From Sediminivirga luteola (GTDB lineage Bacteria; Actinomycetota; Actinomycetes; Actinomycetales; Brevibacteriaceae), in NCBI RefSeq assembly GCF_014639315.1, contig NZ_BMFY01000009.1:1-64000 (forward strand): a DNA stretch of 64,000 bases, in the 5' to 3' direction. Under the pieces are notes generated by a model, which saw only the letters and a list, made by a program, of their open reading frames with translations, was not told the origin of the DNA and ran no database searches. Position numbers and translations under genes: made by a program. Of the stretch, positions 36,585 to 45,037 are shown piece by piece; position 1 is the stretch's first letter; the number at the start of each line of letters is the position of its first letter.

Positions 36585-37994
36585 TCAGCTCTCCCGGATG
36601 AGCCCGAGGAGACGTTCGCCGAGCGCGGTCGTGCGCTCCCTGCTGGGCGTTTCCACGTTCAGCCGCAGCAGCGGCTCGGTATTGGAGGCGCGCACATTGA
36701 ACCACCAGCGACCATCGGCGCCGATGACGCTCACGCCGTCCAGCTCCTCGATCCGGGCCGGACCGAACTCCCCAGCCTCCGCCATGGCTCGCAGCTTCGC
36801 GATCACCACGGCCTGGTCGGCAACGACGGAGTTGAGCTCGCCGCTGGCGGCATAGCGGTCGAACGGCGCCACGAGCTCGGACAGCGGTCCGTCCTGGCCG
36901 GACAGCGCCGCCAGCACGTGCATCGCCGCGAGCATCCCGGAGTCGGCGCAGAAGAAATCACGGAAGTAGTAGTGCGCGGAGTGCTCTCCGCCGAAGACGG
37001 CACCGTGCTCCCGCATGGCTGCCTTGATGAGCGAATGCCCGACCCGGCTGACCACCGGGCGGCCGCCGGCCTCACGGATGGCTTCCGGCACGGCCAGCGA
37101 GGTGATGGCGTTGTGGATGACGGCGGGCGAGTTCTCCCCTGCGGCGCGCACCCGCGCGATCTCGCGGCTTGCCACCAGGCCGACGATTGCCGAGGGCGTG
37201 ACCGGCTCGCCCCGTTCGTCGACGACCACGCAGCGGTCGGCGTCCCCGTCGAAGGCCAGGCCGATGTCCGCGCCGTGCTCGATCACGGCGGCACGCAGGT
37301 CCTCCAGGTTCACCGGGTCGAGCGGGTTCGCCTCGTGATTCGGGAAGGTGCCGTCGGGCTCCAGGTACAGGCCGATGAGATCCAGGTCCAGGGGCTCGAG
37401 TCCGGCATCGCCGCCGAGCACCTGGCCGCTGAGCATGCCGCCCATGCCGTTGCCGGCGTCGATGACGACCTTCAGCCGGCGGCCGAGCCCGCCGGGAGCC
37501 CCGAGCCGGCGGACGGTCTCGGCGTAGCGGCCGGCGATCTGCAGCGGCTCCGCGGCCGGTTCCTCGCGCGGCAGAGGCTCGCCGAGGTGCGCCTCGGCGG
37601 CCTGGGCGATGGCGCTCAGCCCCGTGTCCCGGGAGATCCCGGCGGCGCCGGGGCCGCAGAGCTTGATGCCGTTGTAGCTGGCCGGGTTGTGACTCGCGGT
37701 GAACATGGCGCCGGGGAGGTGGTGGACTCCGGAGGCGAAGTAGAGCTGGTCCGTGGCGCAGCGGCCGACGTCGAGCACCCGCAGGCCGGCCTCCTGGACG
37801 CCGAGCGCGAAGGCGCGGCTGAGCGCGGGGCCGGACTCGCGCATGTCCCGCCCGATGACGAGAGCCTGGGCGCCCTGCGAGGAGAAGTGCTCCCCGGCGC
37901 CGATGCCGAGGGCGTAGCAGAGATCGGCGGTGAGCTCGCCGTCGACCAGGCCCCGCACATCGTAGGCACCCAGCACGCGGCCGAAAGCGCTCAC
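36585..37994 (-). CDS. manB: Phosphomannomutase/phosphoglucomutase
   Basis: A 469-residue alpha-D-phosphohexomutase. The four-domain family motifs are present: the phosphoserine loop [11 protein letters not shown], the metal-binding DGDADR loop ([16 protein letters not shown]), the sugar-binding [10 protein letters not shown] and the C-terminal phosphate-binding [14 protein letters not shown]. It interconverts mannose-6-P and mannose-1-P (or the glucose phosphates) for GDP-mannose and envelope glycans, and pairs with manA further right. The GTG start overlaps the stop of the DUF3499 gene (GTGA). This DUF3499-manB pair is conserved in actinobacteria. Confidence 0.92.
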   Translation of the reverse strand: MSAFGRVLGAYDVRGLVDGELTADLCYALGIGAGEHFSSQGAQALVIGRDMRESGPALSRAFALGVQEAGLRVLDVGRCATDQLYFASGVHHLPGAMFTASHNPASYNGIKLCGPGAAGISRDTGLSAIAQAAEAHLGEPLPREEPAAEPLQIAGRYAETVRRLGAPGGLGRRLKVVIDAGNGMGGMLSGQVLGGDAGLEPLDLDLIGLYLEPDGTFPNHEANPLDPVNLEDLRAAVIEHGADIGLAFDGDADRCVVVDERGEPVTPSAIVGLVASREIARVRAAGENSPAVIHNAITSLAVPEAIREAGGRPVVSRVGHSLIKAAMREHGAVFGGEHSAHYYFRDFFCADSGMLAAMHVLAALSGQDGPLSELVAPFDRYAASGELNSVVADQAVVIAKLRAMAEAGEFGPARIEELDGVSVIGADGRWWFNVRASNTEPLLRLNVETPSRERTTALGERLLGLIRES

Positions 37995-38356
37995 TCCTCG
38001 CCTCCGGTGGGCAGCACGCGCAGATGTCCCCGCCTGGTGCCGGTACCGGGGGACGCCGGTGGCTGTTCCGGCGGAGCGGGGGCCGGACGGGCGGCTTCGC
38101 GGACGGCGTCGGCGATGGCGAGCAGATCGTCGCGGCTGCGCTGCGGCGGTGCTTCGCCGGCACCGAGCCGGATGACGTGCCAGCTCAGCGGCGGGGTGAA
38201 CCGCTCGGCGTGGTCCCGGCACAGATCATGGGCGCCGGGCTCCGCCCGACTCGCCAGGGGGCCGATGACGACGGTCGAATCCGCCTGGACGTAGGTCAGG
38301 GTGGCAGCCGCCGGCCGGGGGCAGGCGGTGCGGGAACAACGACGGGTAGCGCTCAC
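37991..38356 (-). CDS. DUF3499 family protein
   Basis: A 121-residue protein of the actinobacterial DUF3499 family. The conserved start region RRCSRTACPRPAAATLTYVQADSTVVIGPL has paired Cys residues, and C and H residues recur in HDLCRDHAERF, so a zinc site is likely. Residues after about 75 are Pro/Arg-rich. The role is unknown, but the gene is nearly always beside manB and the whiB2/metallopeptidase genes. GTG at 38356 was chosen because homologues begin there; GTG two codons earlier is possible. Confidence 0.82.
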   Translation of the reverse strand: MSATRRCSRTACPRPAAATLTYVQADSTVVIGPLASRAEPGAHDLCRDHAERFTPPLSWHVIRLGAGEAPPQRSRDDLLAIADAVREAARPAPAPPEQPPASPGTGTRRGHLRVLPTGGEE

Positions 38357-38463
38357 AAACACCAAGGCTACCAATGGGCACGTGATCTGGGCCCCGGACG
38401 CGCTGAAGCAGGTCTAGGCGCGCCATCGCCGGTGCCACGGCGCGCGGTTCTAGGATGGTCACC

Positions 38464-38850
38464 ATGAATGATGCCCGCCGGCTGCGCCGGGACCGCCGCG
38501 GACGCGGCCTGCGCGGTCCGCTGCTGGATTCCGTGCATCCGGCCGCCCGGCGGCGCGAGCTGGTCTTCGAGCGCAACTACGCCGGCCAGCTGCGCGCGTT
38601 GCGACGACGGCATCCGGAACTGGAGGCGGTGCGATTCGGCCTGCAGCGCGTGCCCGTGTTCCCGGCCGGGGAGGATCTCCCGCTGGGCAGGGTCCTCCCG
38701 GCCAGCGAGGCGTCTCCGGCACACATCGTCCTCTTCCGCCGGCCCATCGAGACCAGGGCACAGGACTCCCGCGAGCTGCCGGAGATCATCGGCGAAGTGC
38801 TGCGCCAGCAGGTGGCCCTCCTGCTGGGAATCGACGAGGACGAGGTGTAG
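38464..38850 (+). CDS. Metallopeptidase family (zincin-like) protein with degenerate active site
   Basis: A 128-residue protein of the short Zincin_1 family. The central core RRELVFERNYAGQLRALRRRHPELEAVRFGLQRVP and the following IVLFRRPIE match the family. The position that carries HExxH in active relatives reads RQQVALLLGI, so zinc binding by the usual ligands is not expected. Many actinobacterial members seem to have lost the motif and may be structural or regulatory. It neighbours DUF3499 divergently. ATG at 38464 was preferred to 38455 because AGGA has correct spacing. Confidence 0.78.
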   Translation: MNDARRLRRDRRGRGLRGPLLDSVHPAARRRELVFERNYAGQLRALRRRHPELEAVRFGLQRVPVFPAGEDLPLGRVLPASEASPAHIVLFRRPIETRAQDSRELPEIIGEVLRQQVALLLGIDEDEV

Positions 38851-38891
38851 CCGAGCCCGCCGGGGGCACGTGGCGGCTACGGTACCGTCTG

Positions 38892-39659
38892 TCAGACCTG
38901 GACGGCGCCCGTCATGATGGCCACCGCGTCGTTGGCGCTGTGAGTCTGCGGCGTCACCACTGTGGCACGGCGGCCCAGGCGCTGGATGTGAATGCGGTCG
39001 GCGACCTCGAAGACCTGGGGCATGTTGTGGCTGATCAGCACGACCGCCATGCCCCTGTCCCGGATCTGGCGGATCAGGTCCAGCACCTTCCCCGACTCTT
39101 TGACCCCGAGTGCCGCGGTGGGCTCGTCCAGAATCGCCAGTTTGCTGCCGAACGCCGCCGCCCTCGCCACGGCGACTCCCTGCCGCTGACCACCCGAGAG
39201 GGTGTCCACCGGCTGCTTCATGTTCTGGACGGTGAGGATCCCGAGTTCGTTGAGCTGACGGGAGGCGTCCTCTCTCATGCCTTTGCTGTCCAGCATCCGG
39301 AAGACCGTGCCCAGTATGCCCTTCTTGCGCCGTTCCCGGCCGAGGAAGAGATTGCTCGCGATATCAAGAGACGGCGATACGGCCAACGTCTGATAGACGG
39401 TCTCGATCCCGTACTGCCGGGAGCTGTCGGGGCCTGTGAACTGCACGCGTTCGCCATCGACCAGGATCTCACCGGAGTCCGGGGTCTCCGCCCCGGAGAG
39501 GCATTTGATCAATGTGGACTTCCCAGCGCCGTTGTCTCCGATGATCGCGACGATCTCGCCGGGCATCACGTCGAAGTCCACACCCTGCAGCGCCCGGACG
39601 TGCCCGTAGGACTTGGTGATGTTCCGTGCTTCCAGCACAGGCGTCATCGTACTGCTCAT
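38892..39659 (-). CDS. Sugar ABC transporter ATP-binding protein (CUT2, single-domain)
   Basis: A 255-residue ATPase with one ABC domain: Walker A GDNGAGKST, signature LSGGQRQGVAVARA, Walker B LAILDEPTAAL and a switch His (LISHNMP). Most CUT2 importers such as RbsA have a duplicated ~500-residue ATPase; this single-domain form resembles the FrcA type, which would act as a homodimer. Its ATG overlaps the permease stop (ATGA). It is the last gene of the minus-strand arm of the sugar locus. Confidence 0.9.
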   Translation of the reverse strand: MSSTMTPVLEARNITKSYGHVRALQGVDFDVMPGEIVAIIGDNGAGKSTLIKCLSGAETPDSGEILVDGERVQFTGPDSSRQYGIETVYQTLAVSPSLDIASNLFLGRERRKKGILGTVFRMLDSKGMREDASRQLNELGILTVQNMKQPVDTLSGGQRQGVAVARAAAFGSKLAILDEPTAALGVKESGKVLDLIRQIRDRGMAVVLISHNMPQVFEVADRIHIQRLGRRATVVTPQTHSANDAVAIMTGAVQV

Positions 39660-40678
39660 CGGCTTCCCTTTCTGATCCACTGGTCAAGAGCGACGGCGGC
39701 GATGATGAGCGCGCCCACGGCGAACTCCTGCCAGAGCACCTGGACGCCAATGAGGGCCAATCCGTTGCGGAAAATGCCCACGATGAGCGCACCCAGCAGT
39801 GTTCCGACCACGAGCCCTCGTCCCCCGAACAGGCTCGTGCCGCCGATGACCACGGCGGAGATGCTGTCCAGGTTGAGGGTCGCCGCCGCCTGCGGACTGG
39901 CGGCGCCGGCGCGACCGATGAGTGCCCATGCGCCCACGGCGTACAGTAGGCCGGCCACGGCGTAGACGCTCAGAAGGACCCGGCGCGTGCGGATGCCGGA
40001 GAGACGTGCGGCGACGATATCGTCGCCGACCGCGTAGACGTGCCGCCCCCAGGCCGTGCGCTGCAGTGCGTAACTGACCAGGACCACCAGCACCACCATG
40101 ACGACCACGCCGTAGGCCACACGCGTGTTGCCCAGCTGGAACGCCGAGCCGGTCCAAGTAAGGAGATCGGGCATATCGGCGCCTCGGATGGCGGCGCCGC
40201 CGGAGATGTAGAGGCTCAGCGCGAGGAAAATGCTCATGGTGCCCAGCGTGACGATGAAGGGCGGGAGCCTGAGCCCCACGACAAGAGCACCGTTGAGTAG
40301 GCCACACGCCGTGCCCACCACCAGGGCCAGCAACAGGGCCACGATTCCCGGCGTCCCGGCCGATACCGCGATGTTCGCCATCACGATGGAGACGAACACT
40401 GCGATGTACCCGACCGAGAGGTCGATGCCGGCAGTCAGGATGATCAAGGTCTGCCCGATGCCCACGATGCCGATCACCATGACCTGCTGGGTGACCAGGG
40501 ACAGGTTGTCCGGGGAAAGGAACCGGTCGGAGAGCAGACTGAACACGAGTGTGGCCACCAGCATGACCACCACGGGCCCGATCACCGGATAGGCGTACAG
40601 CACGTTACGTACGCGGCTGGCCAGGTTCGTCGTCGGTTCGATCGTCGCGGTGCCCTCGAGTTTGGCGGGAACTTTCAT
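39656..40678 (-). CDS. Sugar ABC transporter permease (RbsC/FrcC type)
   Basis: A 340-residue CUT2 permease with about nine to ten membrane helices and the conserved QTLIILTAGIDLSVG near residues 75-90, plus GGTSLFGGRG near 285. It forms the membrane channel with the ATPase next to it and the binding protein upstream. Such systems import ribose, xylose, fructose or related monosaccharides and polyols. Which sugar is imported cannot be told from sequence alone. Confidence 0.92.
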   Translation of the reverse strand: MKVPAKLEGTATIEPTTNLASRVRNVLYAYPVIGPVVVMLVATLVFSLLSDRFLSPDNLSLVTQQVMVIGIVGIGQTLIILTAGIDLSVGYIAVFVSIVMANIAVSAGTPGIVALLLALVVGTACGLLNGALVVGLRLPPFIVTLGTMSIFLALSLYISGGAAIRGADMPDLLTWTGSAFQLGNTRVAYGVVVMVVLVVLVSYALQRTAWGRHVYAVGDDIVAARLSGIRTRRVLLSVYAVAGLLYAVGAWALIGRAGAASPQAAATLNLDSISAVVIGGTSLFGGRGLVVGTLLGALIVGIFRNGLALIGVQVLWQEFAVGALIIAAVALDQWIRKGSR

Positions 40679-40718
40679 CAGCGGTGTCCTCGTCGCAGGT
40701 TTCGTGTCGTGAGCGTGA

Positions 40719-40753
40719 GCGGAGCGGGCGTCCTCATTGCACGCCCGCTCCGC
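40719..40753. other. Intercistronic stem-loop downstream of the sugar-binding protein gene
   Basis: A perfect 13-bp stem (40719-40731 with 40741-40753) with a 9-nt loop lies right after the binding-protein stop, before the permease. Such structures commonly stabilise the binding-protein mRNA or cause partial termination, so that more binding protein than permease is made. Confidence 0.7.
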
Positions 40754-40762
40754 GTCATCGGC

Positions 40763-41806
40763 TCAGCCCCAGCAGTTCTCCAGACCCCATTCGGAGTCGT
40801 GGGATTCGATCCCATCAATGGGATCATCGGTGATCAGGGCGGAACCAGTGTCGACCTGCGTCTCAGTGAGCTCCTCACCGCCGATGAGAGCGACCATCGC
40901 TTCCATGCCCTGGATCGCCATCTCGGAGGGGAACTGCATGGCGGTCGCACCCAGGGTTCCGCCGGCGATCGCCTCCACTCCGGGGCAGCCGCCGTCGACG
41001 CTGACCATGGTGATCTCGTCCTCGCGGCCTGCGGCCAGAATTGCCTCGTAGGCGCCTGCAGCGACAACCTCGTTGATGGAGTAGACGATGTCCAGTTCCG
41101 GGTTGGCCTGGAGCGCGTTCTCCATCTGGTTCCGGCCCTCGTCCCGCTCGGATTCCGTGGCGTAGTTACCGGCGATACGCGGATCGTCTTCATCCCCGTT
41201 GATGCTCGGATCACCGAGGTCGATGCCGAATCCGTCCAGGAAACCCTGATTGCGGGCCACGTCCACCGAAGTGTTGTTGGCGTCCTGGTCCAGGAGCGCG
41301 ATTCGCACATCGTCGGGGTTGTCTGCCGAGGCATGTGCCCACTCGCCGATCAACTGCCCCGCCCGGAAGTTGTCCGTGGCGAACGTGGCATCCACCGCGT
41401 CCTCGGGCTGGGTGGGCGTGTCTAGGGCGAAGACCACGATTCCGGCCTCACGGGCCTGGTCGATGGTGGGGACGATCGCCGCGGAATCGGCCGGTGTGAT
41501 GAGGATGCCGTCGACACCCTGGGAGATGAGATTCTCCACCGCCATGACCTGGGAGTCGTTGTCGTTGTTCTCCCGGCCGGAGAACGTCTGCAGTTCCACT
41601 TCGAGTTCGGCGGCCTTCTCTTCCGCCGCCTCCCGCATGGCCACGTAGAACGGATTCGTCTCCGTCTTGGTCACGAGGCCGATCCGGAGTGATCCGGTCT
41701 CACTGTCACCGGCGTCAGCCGAGCCGCCGCATCCACTGAGGCCGAGTGCCAGGACGGCGGCCGTGGCGAGGGCGGGCATTCCCGCGGTTCGCTTGCTGGA
41801 AAACAT
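40763..41806 (-). CDS. Sugar-binding lipoprotein of a CUT2 ABC transporter
   Basis: A 347-residue solute-binding protein of the RbsB/FrcB group (type I periplasmic-binding fold). A lipoprotein signal ends in the lipobox LSGC (C26). The mature part has the family features LRIGLVTKTETNPFYVAMREAA near residues 40-60, QGVDGILITPADSAA, and VYSINEVVAAGAYEAI in the second lobe. The receptor sits at the outer face of the membrane and sets the importer's specificity. An AGGTGC ribosome site precedes the ATG. Confidence 0.9.
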   Translation of the reverse strand: MFSSKRTAGMPALATAAVLALGLSGCGGSADAGDSETGSLRIGLVTKTETNPFYVAMREAAEEKAAELEVELQTFSGRENNDNDSQVMAVENLISQGVDGILITPADSAAIVPTIDQAREAGIVVFALDTPTQPEDAVDATFATDNFRAGQLIGEWAHASADNPDDVRIALLDQDANNTSVDVARNQGFLDGFGIDLGDPSINGDEDDPRIAGNYATESERDEGRNQMENALQANPELDIVYSINEVVAAGAYEAILAAGREDEITMVSVDGGCPGVEAIAGGTLGATAMQFPSEMAIQGMEAMVALIGGEELTETQVDTGSALITDDPIDGIESHDSEWGLENCWG

Positions 41807-41858
41807 GAAGCACCTGACTTTCTGATCTTCTGGGGGCGTCGTTGCCCTGGAGTGATGA

Positions 41859-42881
41859 TCAACGCTGGGGTTCGACGACGGCCTTCAGGCAGTCTGGCGA
41901 GCGCAGTGCAGCGAGCGCCTGGGCGTAAGAGGAGAGCGCAAAACGGTGGGTGATGAGCCCGTCGGCACGGACCTTGCCGTGCTTAAGGAAGTCGATGGCG
42001 CGGGCAAATCCATAGGCCTGCGCGAAGGACCCCTTGATGGTGATCTCCCGACGGAATATCTCGTACGGAGAGATCGCGACGGTGGCGTCCTCCGCGGCCA
42101 TGCCGTAGACAACCAGGGTGCCGCCGGAACGGACCAGCGGCAGAATGTCCTGCAATACGCTGACGGCTCCCGTCGCTTCGATGACGACGTCGAAGCCTCG
42201 CGGTGCCAGCTCTCGGAACCGGGCGTGCGACGCCCTGAAATCGTTCCGGTCCAGGAGGACCGTCTCGTCCACGCCATTGGCACGTGCGACGTCGAGTTTG
42301 AACTGGGTGGGTGCCGCCATCGTGACCCGGGCAGCGCCACCGCGGACGATCAGCTGCGACATGATCTGCGCGGTGGGGCCCGCGCCTGTGATGAGCACAT
42401 CGGAGCCCGGTCGCAGATCGATGTTGTCCAGCCCCCGCACGACGCACGCCGTCGGCTCGATGAGAGCGGCGGCGTCAAGATCGAGATCGCCGATGGGGTA
42501 CGCGCGGTCGGCGGCGGCGATCGCGTGCGTGGCGAAACCACCCGGCGCCTGGACGCCGAGTGCCACCCCGTTCTCGCAGAAGTTCACGTCCCCGCGCTTG
42601 CATGCCTCGCAATGACGGCAGTAAATCGTGTTGTCGATCGCGACGTGTTCCCCCGGCTCGACACCGGAAACACCGGGACCGGTCTCCACGACCCGGCCGA
42701 CGATCTCGTGCCCCGGGGTCAGCGGGTAACGCGGACCGAATTCACCGACATGCAGATGCTGATCGGTTCCGCAGACGCCCACGATGAGGTTCTCCACGCG
42801 GATCTCACCTGCGGCAAGGGGGCGGTCTTCGATGTCCCGGACCTCAAAGCTGGCGGGCTGGTCATACACAACGGCGCGCAT
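41859..42881 (-). CDS. Zinc-dependent medium-chain alcohol/polyol dehydrogenase
   Basis: A 340-residue MDR dehydrogenase. Catalytic zinc ligands C37, H58 and E59 are present (GVCGTDQHLH, TPGHEIVG), and the structural zinc site C88, C91, C94 and C102 is complete. The NAD-binding motif GAGPTAQIM is near 180. It resembles threonine, sorbitol and related sugar-alcohol dehydrogenases, so it probably oxidises a secondary hydroxyl of the imported sugar or polyol. ATG at 42881 suits the AGGAA site; ATG at 42890 lies too close to it. It is between the Gfo/Idh and binding-protein genes. Confidence 0.86.
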   Translation of the reverse strand: MRAVVYDQPASFEVRDIEDRPLAAGEIRVENLIVGVCGTDQHLHVGEFGPRYPLTPGHEIVGRVVETGPGVSGVEPGEHVAIDNTIYCRHCEACKRGDVNFCENGVALGVQAPGGFATHAIAAADRAYPIGDLDLDAAALIEPTACVVRGLDNIDLRPGSDVLITGAGPTAQIMSQLIVRGGAARVTMAAPTQFKLDVARANGVDETVLLDRNDFRASHARFRELAPRGFDVVIEATGAVSVLQDILPLVRSGGTLVVYGMAAEDATVAISPYEIFRREITIKGSFAQAYGFARAIDFLKHGKVRADGLITHRFALSSYAQALAALRSPDCLKAVVEPQR

Positions 42882-42906
42882 GCGACTCATTTCCTCACTT
42901 CGTGGA

Positions 42907-43917
42907 TCAGGACAGCGGCAGGCTGACTTCGGCGCCTTCGGCGAGCGAGCGCTCGATGGCCACCTGGACTTCAGTGACGGCCAGCGCATGTTCGTAGGTC
43001 ACCTCGGGCTCGGTCCGGCCGAGGACGTTGTCCGCGAAGGCATGCGCCATCCACGCCGGGAACCCATGGAACCTGCCGTCCGCGGTCGGAAAGTAGGTCC
43101 GGGGCCAGGCGTACCCGTCCGGGCCGCTGACGGCAACGCTCTGATTCGTCTGGTCGATGGTGATCGAACCGAGCGTGCCCCGCACTTCGAACCGGAACGG
43201 GAACGGGGAGGGAAGATTGTCCGGCAGCGCCCAGGTCGAGTCCAGCACAGCGGTTGTGCCGTCCTCGAAGGTGAGAATCGCCTGCACTGAGTCGTAGGTG
43301 TCGATCCCCTTTTCGACCAGGACACGTTTGAATCCCCGCGCGTAGACGCTGGCGACCGGCTTGCCAGAGAACATCATGGCGAGGTCAACCGTATGGGACA
43401 TGAAGAACCACGTCGGAGAAGTCTTTCCCGCCCACGAGAGCATATCCGTCGGCACCCGGGTAGTACTCGCCAGGAAAGCCGACTGCGAGATCACTTCGCC
43501 CAGCTGACCCGCTGCGAGTGCCGTCTTGGCTTCGAGGAAGGCCGGGTTCCACCGGTTCTCGTACGCGGTCACCACCATCGAACCCGAAGCGCGCGCTGCC
43601 TCGCCGATCGCCCTCGCTGCCTCCATGGTCGTCGCCAGCGGTTTCTCTATCAGCAGGTGAATGCCACGGTGCGCTGCCGCCACGGCCGGCGCTTCGTGGG
43701 CGAAGTCCGGCGTCGCGATGACCACGGCATCAGGACGCTCTGAGTCGTACAGCGATTCGGCGGTCTCGTGAACCGGCGCACCGAACTGCGCTGAGAACGC
43801 CTCCGCCACTTTCTTGTTGGGCTCAGCGGCGCCGACGACCTCGACCCCGGGGTAGTGTCCGAACGCATTGGCGAACATGCTGCCGCGCAGCCCAGCGCCG
43901 ACGATTCCGATTCGCAC
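42907..43917 (-). CDS. Gfo/Idh/MocA family oxidoreductase
   Basis: A 336-residue NAD(P)-dependent sugar dehydrogenase. It has an N-terminal Rossmann fold (GIVGAGLRG, 4-12) and the family motif EKPLATT (91-97), which supplies the catalytic Lys92 with EKP. The C-terminal half is the beta-sheet substrate domain, with SHTVDLAMMFSGKPV and YEHALAVTEVQVAIERS. Members oxidise hydroxyls of sugars, inositols or sugar phosphates. GTG at 43917 has AAGGAAGAGG just before it. It likely heads a transcript reading into the alcohol dehydrogenase and the importer, because a 182-nt gap with an operator-like repeat lies upstream. Confidence 0.88.
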   Translation of the reverse strand: MRIGIVGAGLRGSMFANAFGHYPGVEVVGAAEPNKKVAEAFSAQFGAPVHETAESLYDSERPDAVVIATPDFAHEAPAVAAAHRGIHLLIEKPLATTMEAARAIGEAARASGSMVVTAYENRWNPAFLEAKTALAAGQLGEVISQSAFLASTTRVPTDMLSWAGKTSPTWFFMSHTVDLAMMFSGKPVASVYARGFKRVLVEKGIDTYDSVQAILTFEDGTTAVLDSTWALPDNLPSPFPFRFEVRGTLGSITIDQTNQSVAVSGPDGYAWPRTYFPTADGRFHGFPAWMAHAFADNVLGRTEPEVTYEHALAVTEVQVAIERSLAEGAEVSLPLS

Positions 43918-44075
43918 GTTTCCTCTTCCTTGAGTCAAGCGGCATACCACCGCATCCGTTCGTTCCTGCAGCACTGCCTCGGTCCGCGATACCGGATGCC
44001 GGTCTCGCTCGGGTGGCTACGGTGTTACCCGCCGGGCACGTCCTTGGGGCCCGGCGCATCTCCATCATCGACGGA

Positions 44076-44101
44076 GATTGGTCTTTGCAATAGATCCAAT
44101 C
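44076..44101. promoter_or_regulatory. Candidate operator upstream of the Gfo/Idh gene
   Basis: GATTGG and CCAATC flank a 14-nt centre, forming an inverted repeat in the 182-nt region between the ROK and Gfo/Idh genes. The outer ATTGG/CCAAT halves match those at 46496-46518 in the regulator's own promoter region. This suggests that one regulator, probably the MocR-type protein, controls both promoters. Inferred from sequence only. Confidence 0.42.
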
Positions 44102-45023
44102 AGGGTTCATTGGCCTCGGTTTGGCTGGGATGCTCTCGGGCCCTGTCTCCTGCGGCCAGCGCAGCGCCGTGTGCCCCTGCAGCGTCTCCCAGCTGCGAAT
44201 GGAGCACCCGCGTTCCCGCCCCCCAGCGGAGACCTGACAGGGCCTCCGTGTACTTCTGGGCAATGACACCGCGGCGGGCCATCACGCCCCCGCCGAGCAC
44301 GAGTGCTTCTGGCGCCAGGATGGCGCATAGGCTGTCCACTCCCGCAGCGAAGGCATCGGCCCGTTCTCCGAGAAGGACCGCTTCCGGGCTGCCGTCCCAA
44401 CGGGCGGCCTGCTCGAACTCCACGATCGTCTTGCCGCGTTCGGCGGCGAGCTCCGCGAGTGCTCTTCCGCCGGCGATGCGCTCCCAGCAGCCACGGCGTC
44501 CGCAGTTGCATTCTGGGCCCGAGGGGTCGACGACCATATGCCCGACTTCCCCTGCCGGCCGGTTTCCTTCAAGCAGGCCGCCTTCCAGCACGACGGCTCC
44601 CCCGATTCCGGTGCCTATGGTCAGGACGAGGACCAGCCGGTGGCCCCGACCGGCTCCGATCCTGGCCTCGGCCAGCCCGGCGGCCTGGGCGTCGTTGAGA
44701 ACTCGTGCGCGTGGAGCGCCGGCTCTTCTGAGTTCATCGTCGTAATCGATGTCGGCGAGCCCGAGATTGGCAGACCATGTGATCCTGCCGTCGTCGACCG
44801 TGCCCGCGATGGCGAGACCCGCGGCACAGATCCGCCCCCGGTAGCGTCGCACGATTTCGCCGGGCACCCGCTGACGCGCCTCGGCATGACGGGGAAGCTG
44901 CTGCACACCGTGATCGGCGATCGCGCCGCGCCCGTCCAGGAACACCCAACGGATGTTCGTGCCGCCCATGTCCATGCCGAGTCGCCCCTGAGCGCCGGCG
45001 GGGTCGGAGATCGCGTGAGTCAC
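44100..45023 (-). CDS. ROK family sugar kinase or regulator-like protein
   Basis: A 307-residue ROK protein without an N-terminal DNA-binding domain, so it is more likely a kinase than a repressor. The ATP-phosphate motif DMGGTNIRWVFLDG is at about 18-31, GTGIGGAVV near 140, and the ROK zinc motif CNCGRRGCWE with the preceding GEVGHMVVD near 165-190. ROK kinases phosphorylate glucose, fructose, N-acetylmannosamine, allose and similar sugars. GTG at 45023 is preceded by AGGAAGG. It starts 15 nt after the MocR-type gene and is likely co-transcribed with it. Confidence 0.86.
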   Translation of the reverse strand: MTHAISDPAGAQGRLGMDMGGTNIRWVFLDGRGAIADHGVQQLPRHAEARQRVPGEIVRRYRGRICAAGLAIAGTVDDGRITWSANLGLADIDYDDELRRAGAPRARVLNDAQAAGLAEARIGAGRGHRLVLVLTIGTGIGGAVVLEGGLLEGNRPAGEVGHMVVDPSGPECNCGRRGCWERIAGGRALAELAAERGKTIVEFEQAARWDGSPEAVLLGERADAFAAGVDSLCAILAPEALVLGGGVMARRGVIAQKYTEALSGLRWGAGTRVLHSQLGDAAGAHGAALAAGDRAREHPSQTEANEP

Positions 45024-45037
45024 GGGGACGAGCCTTC

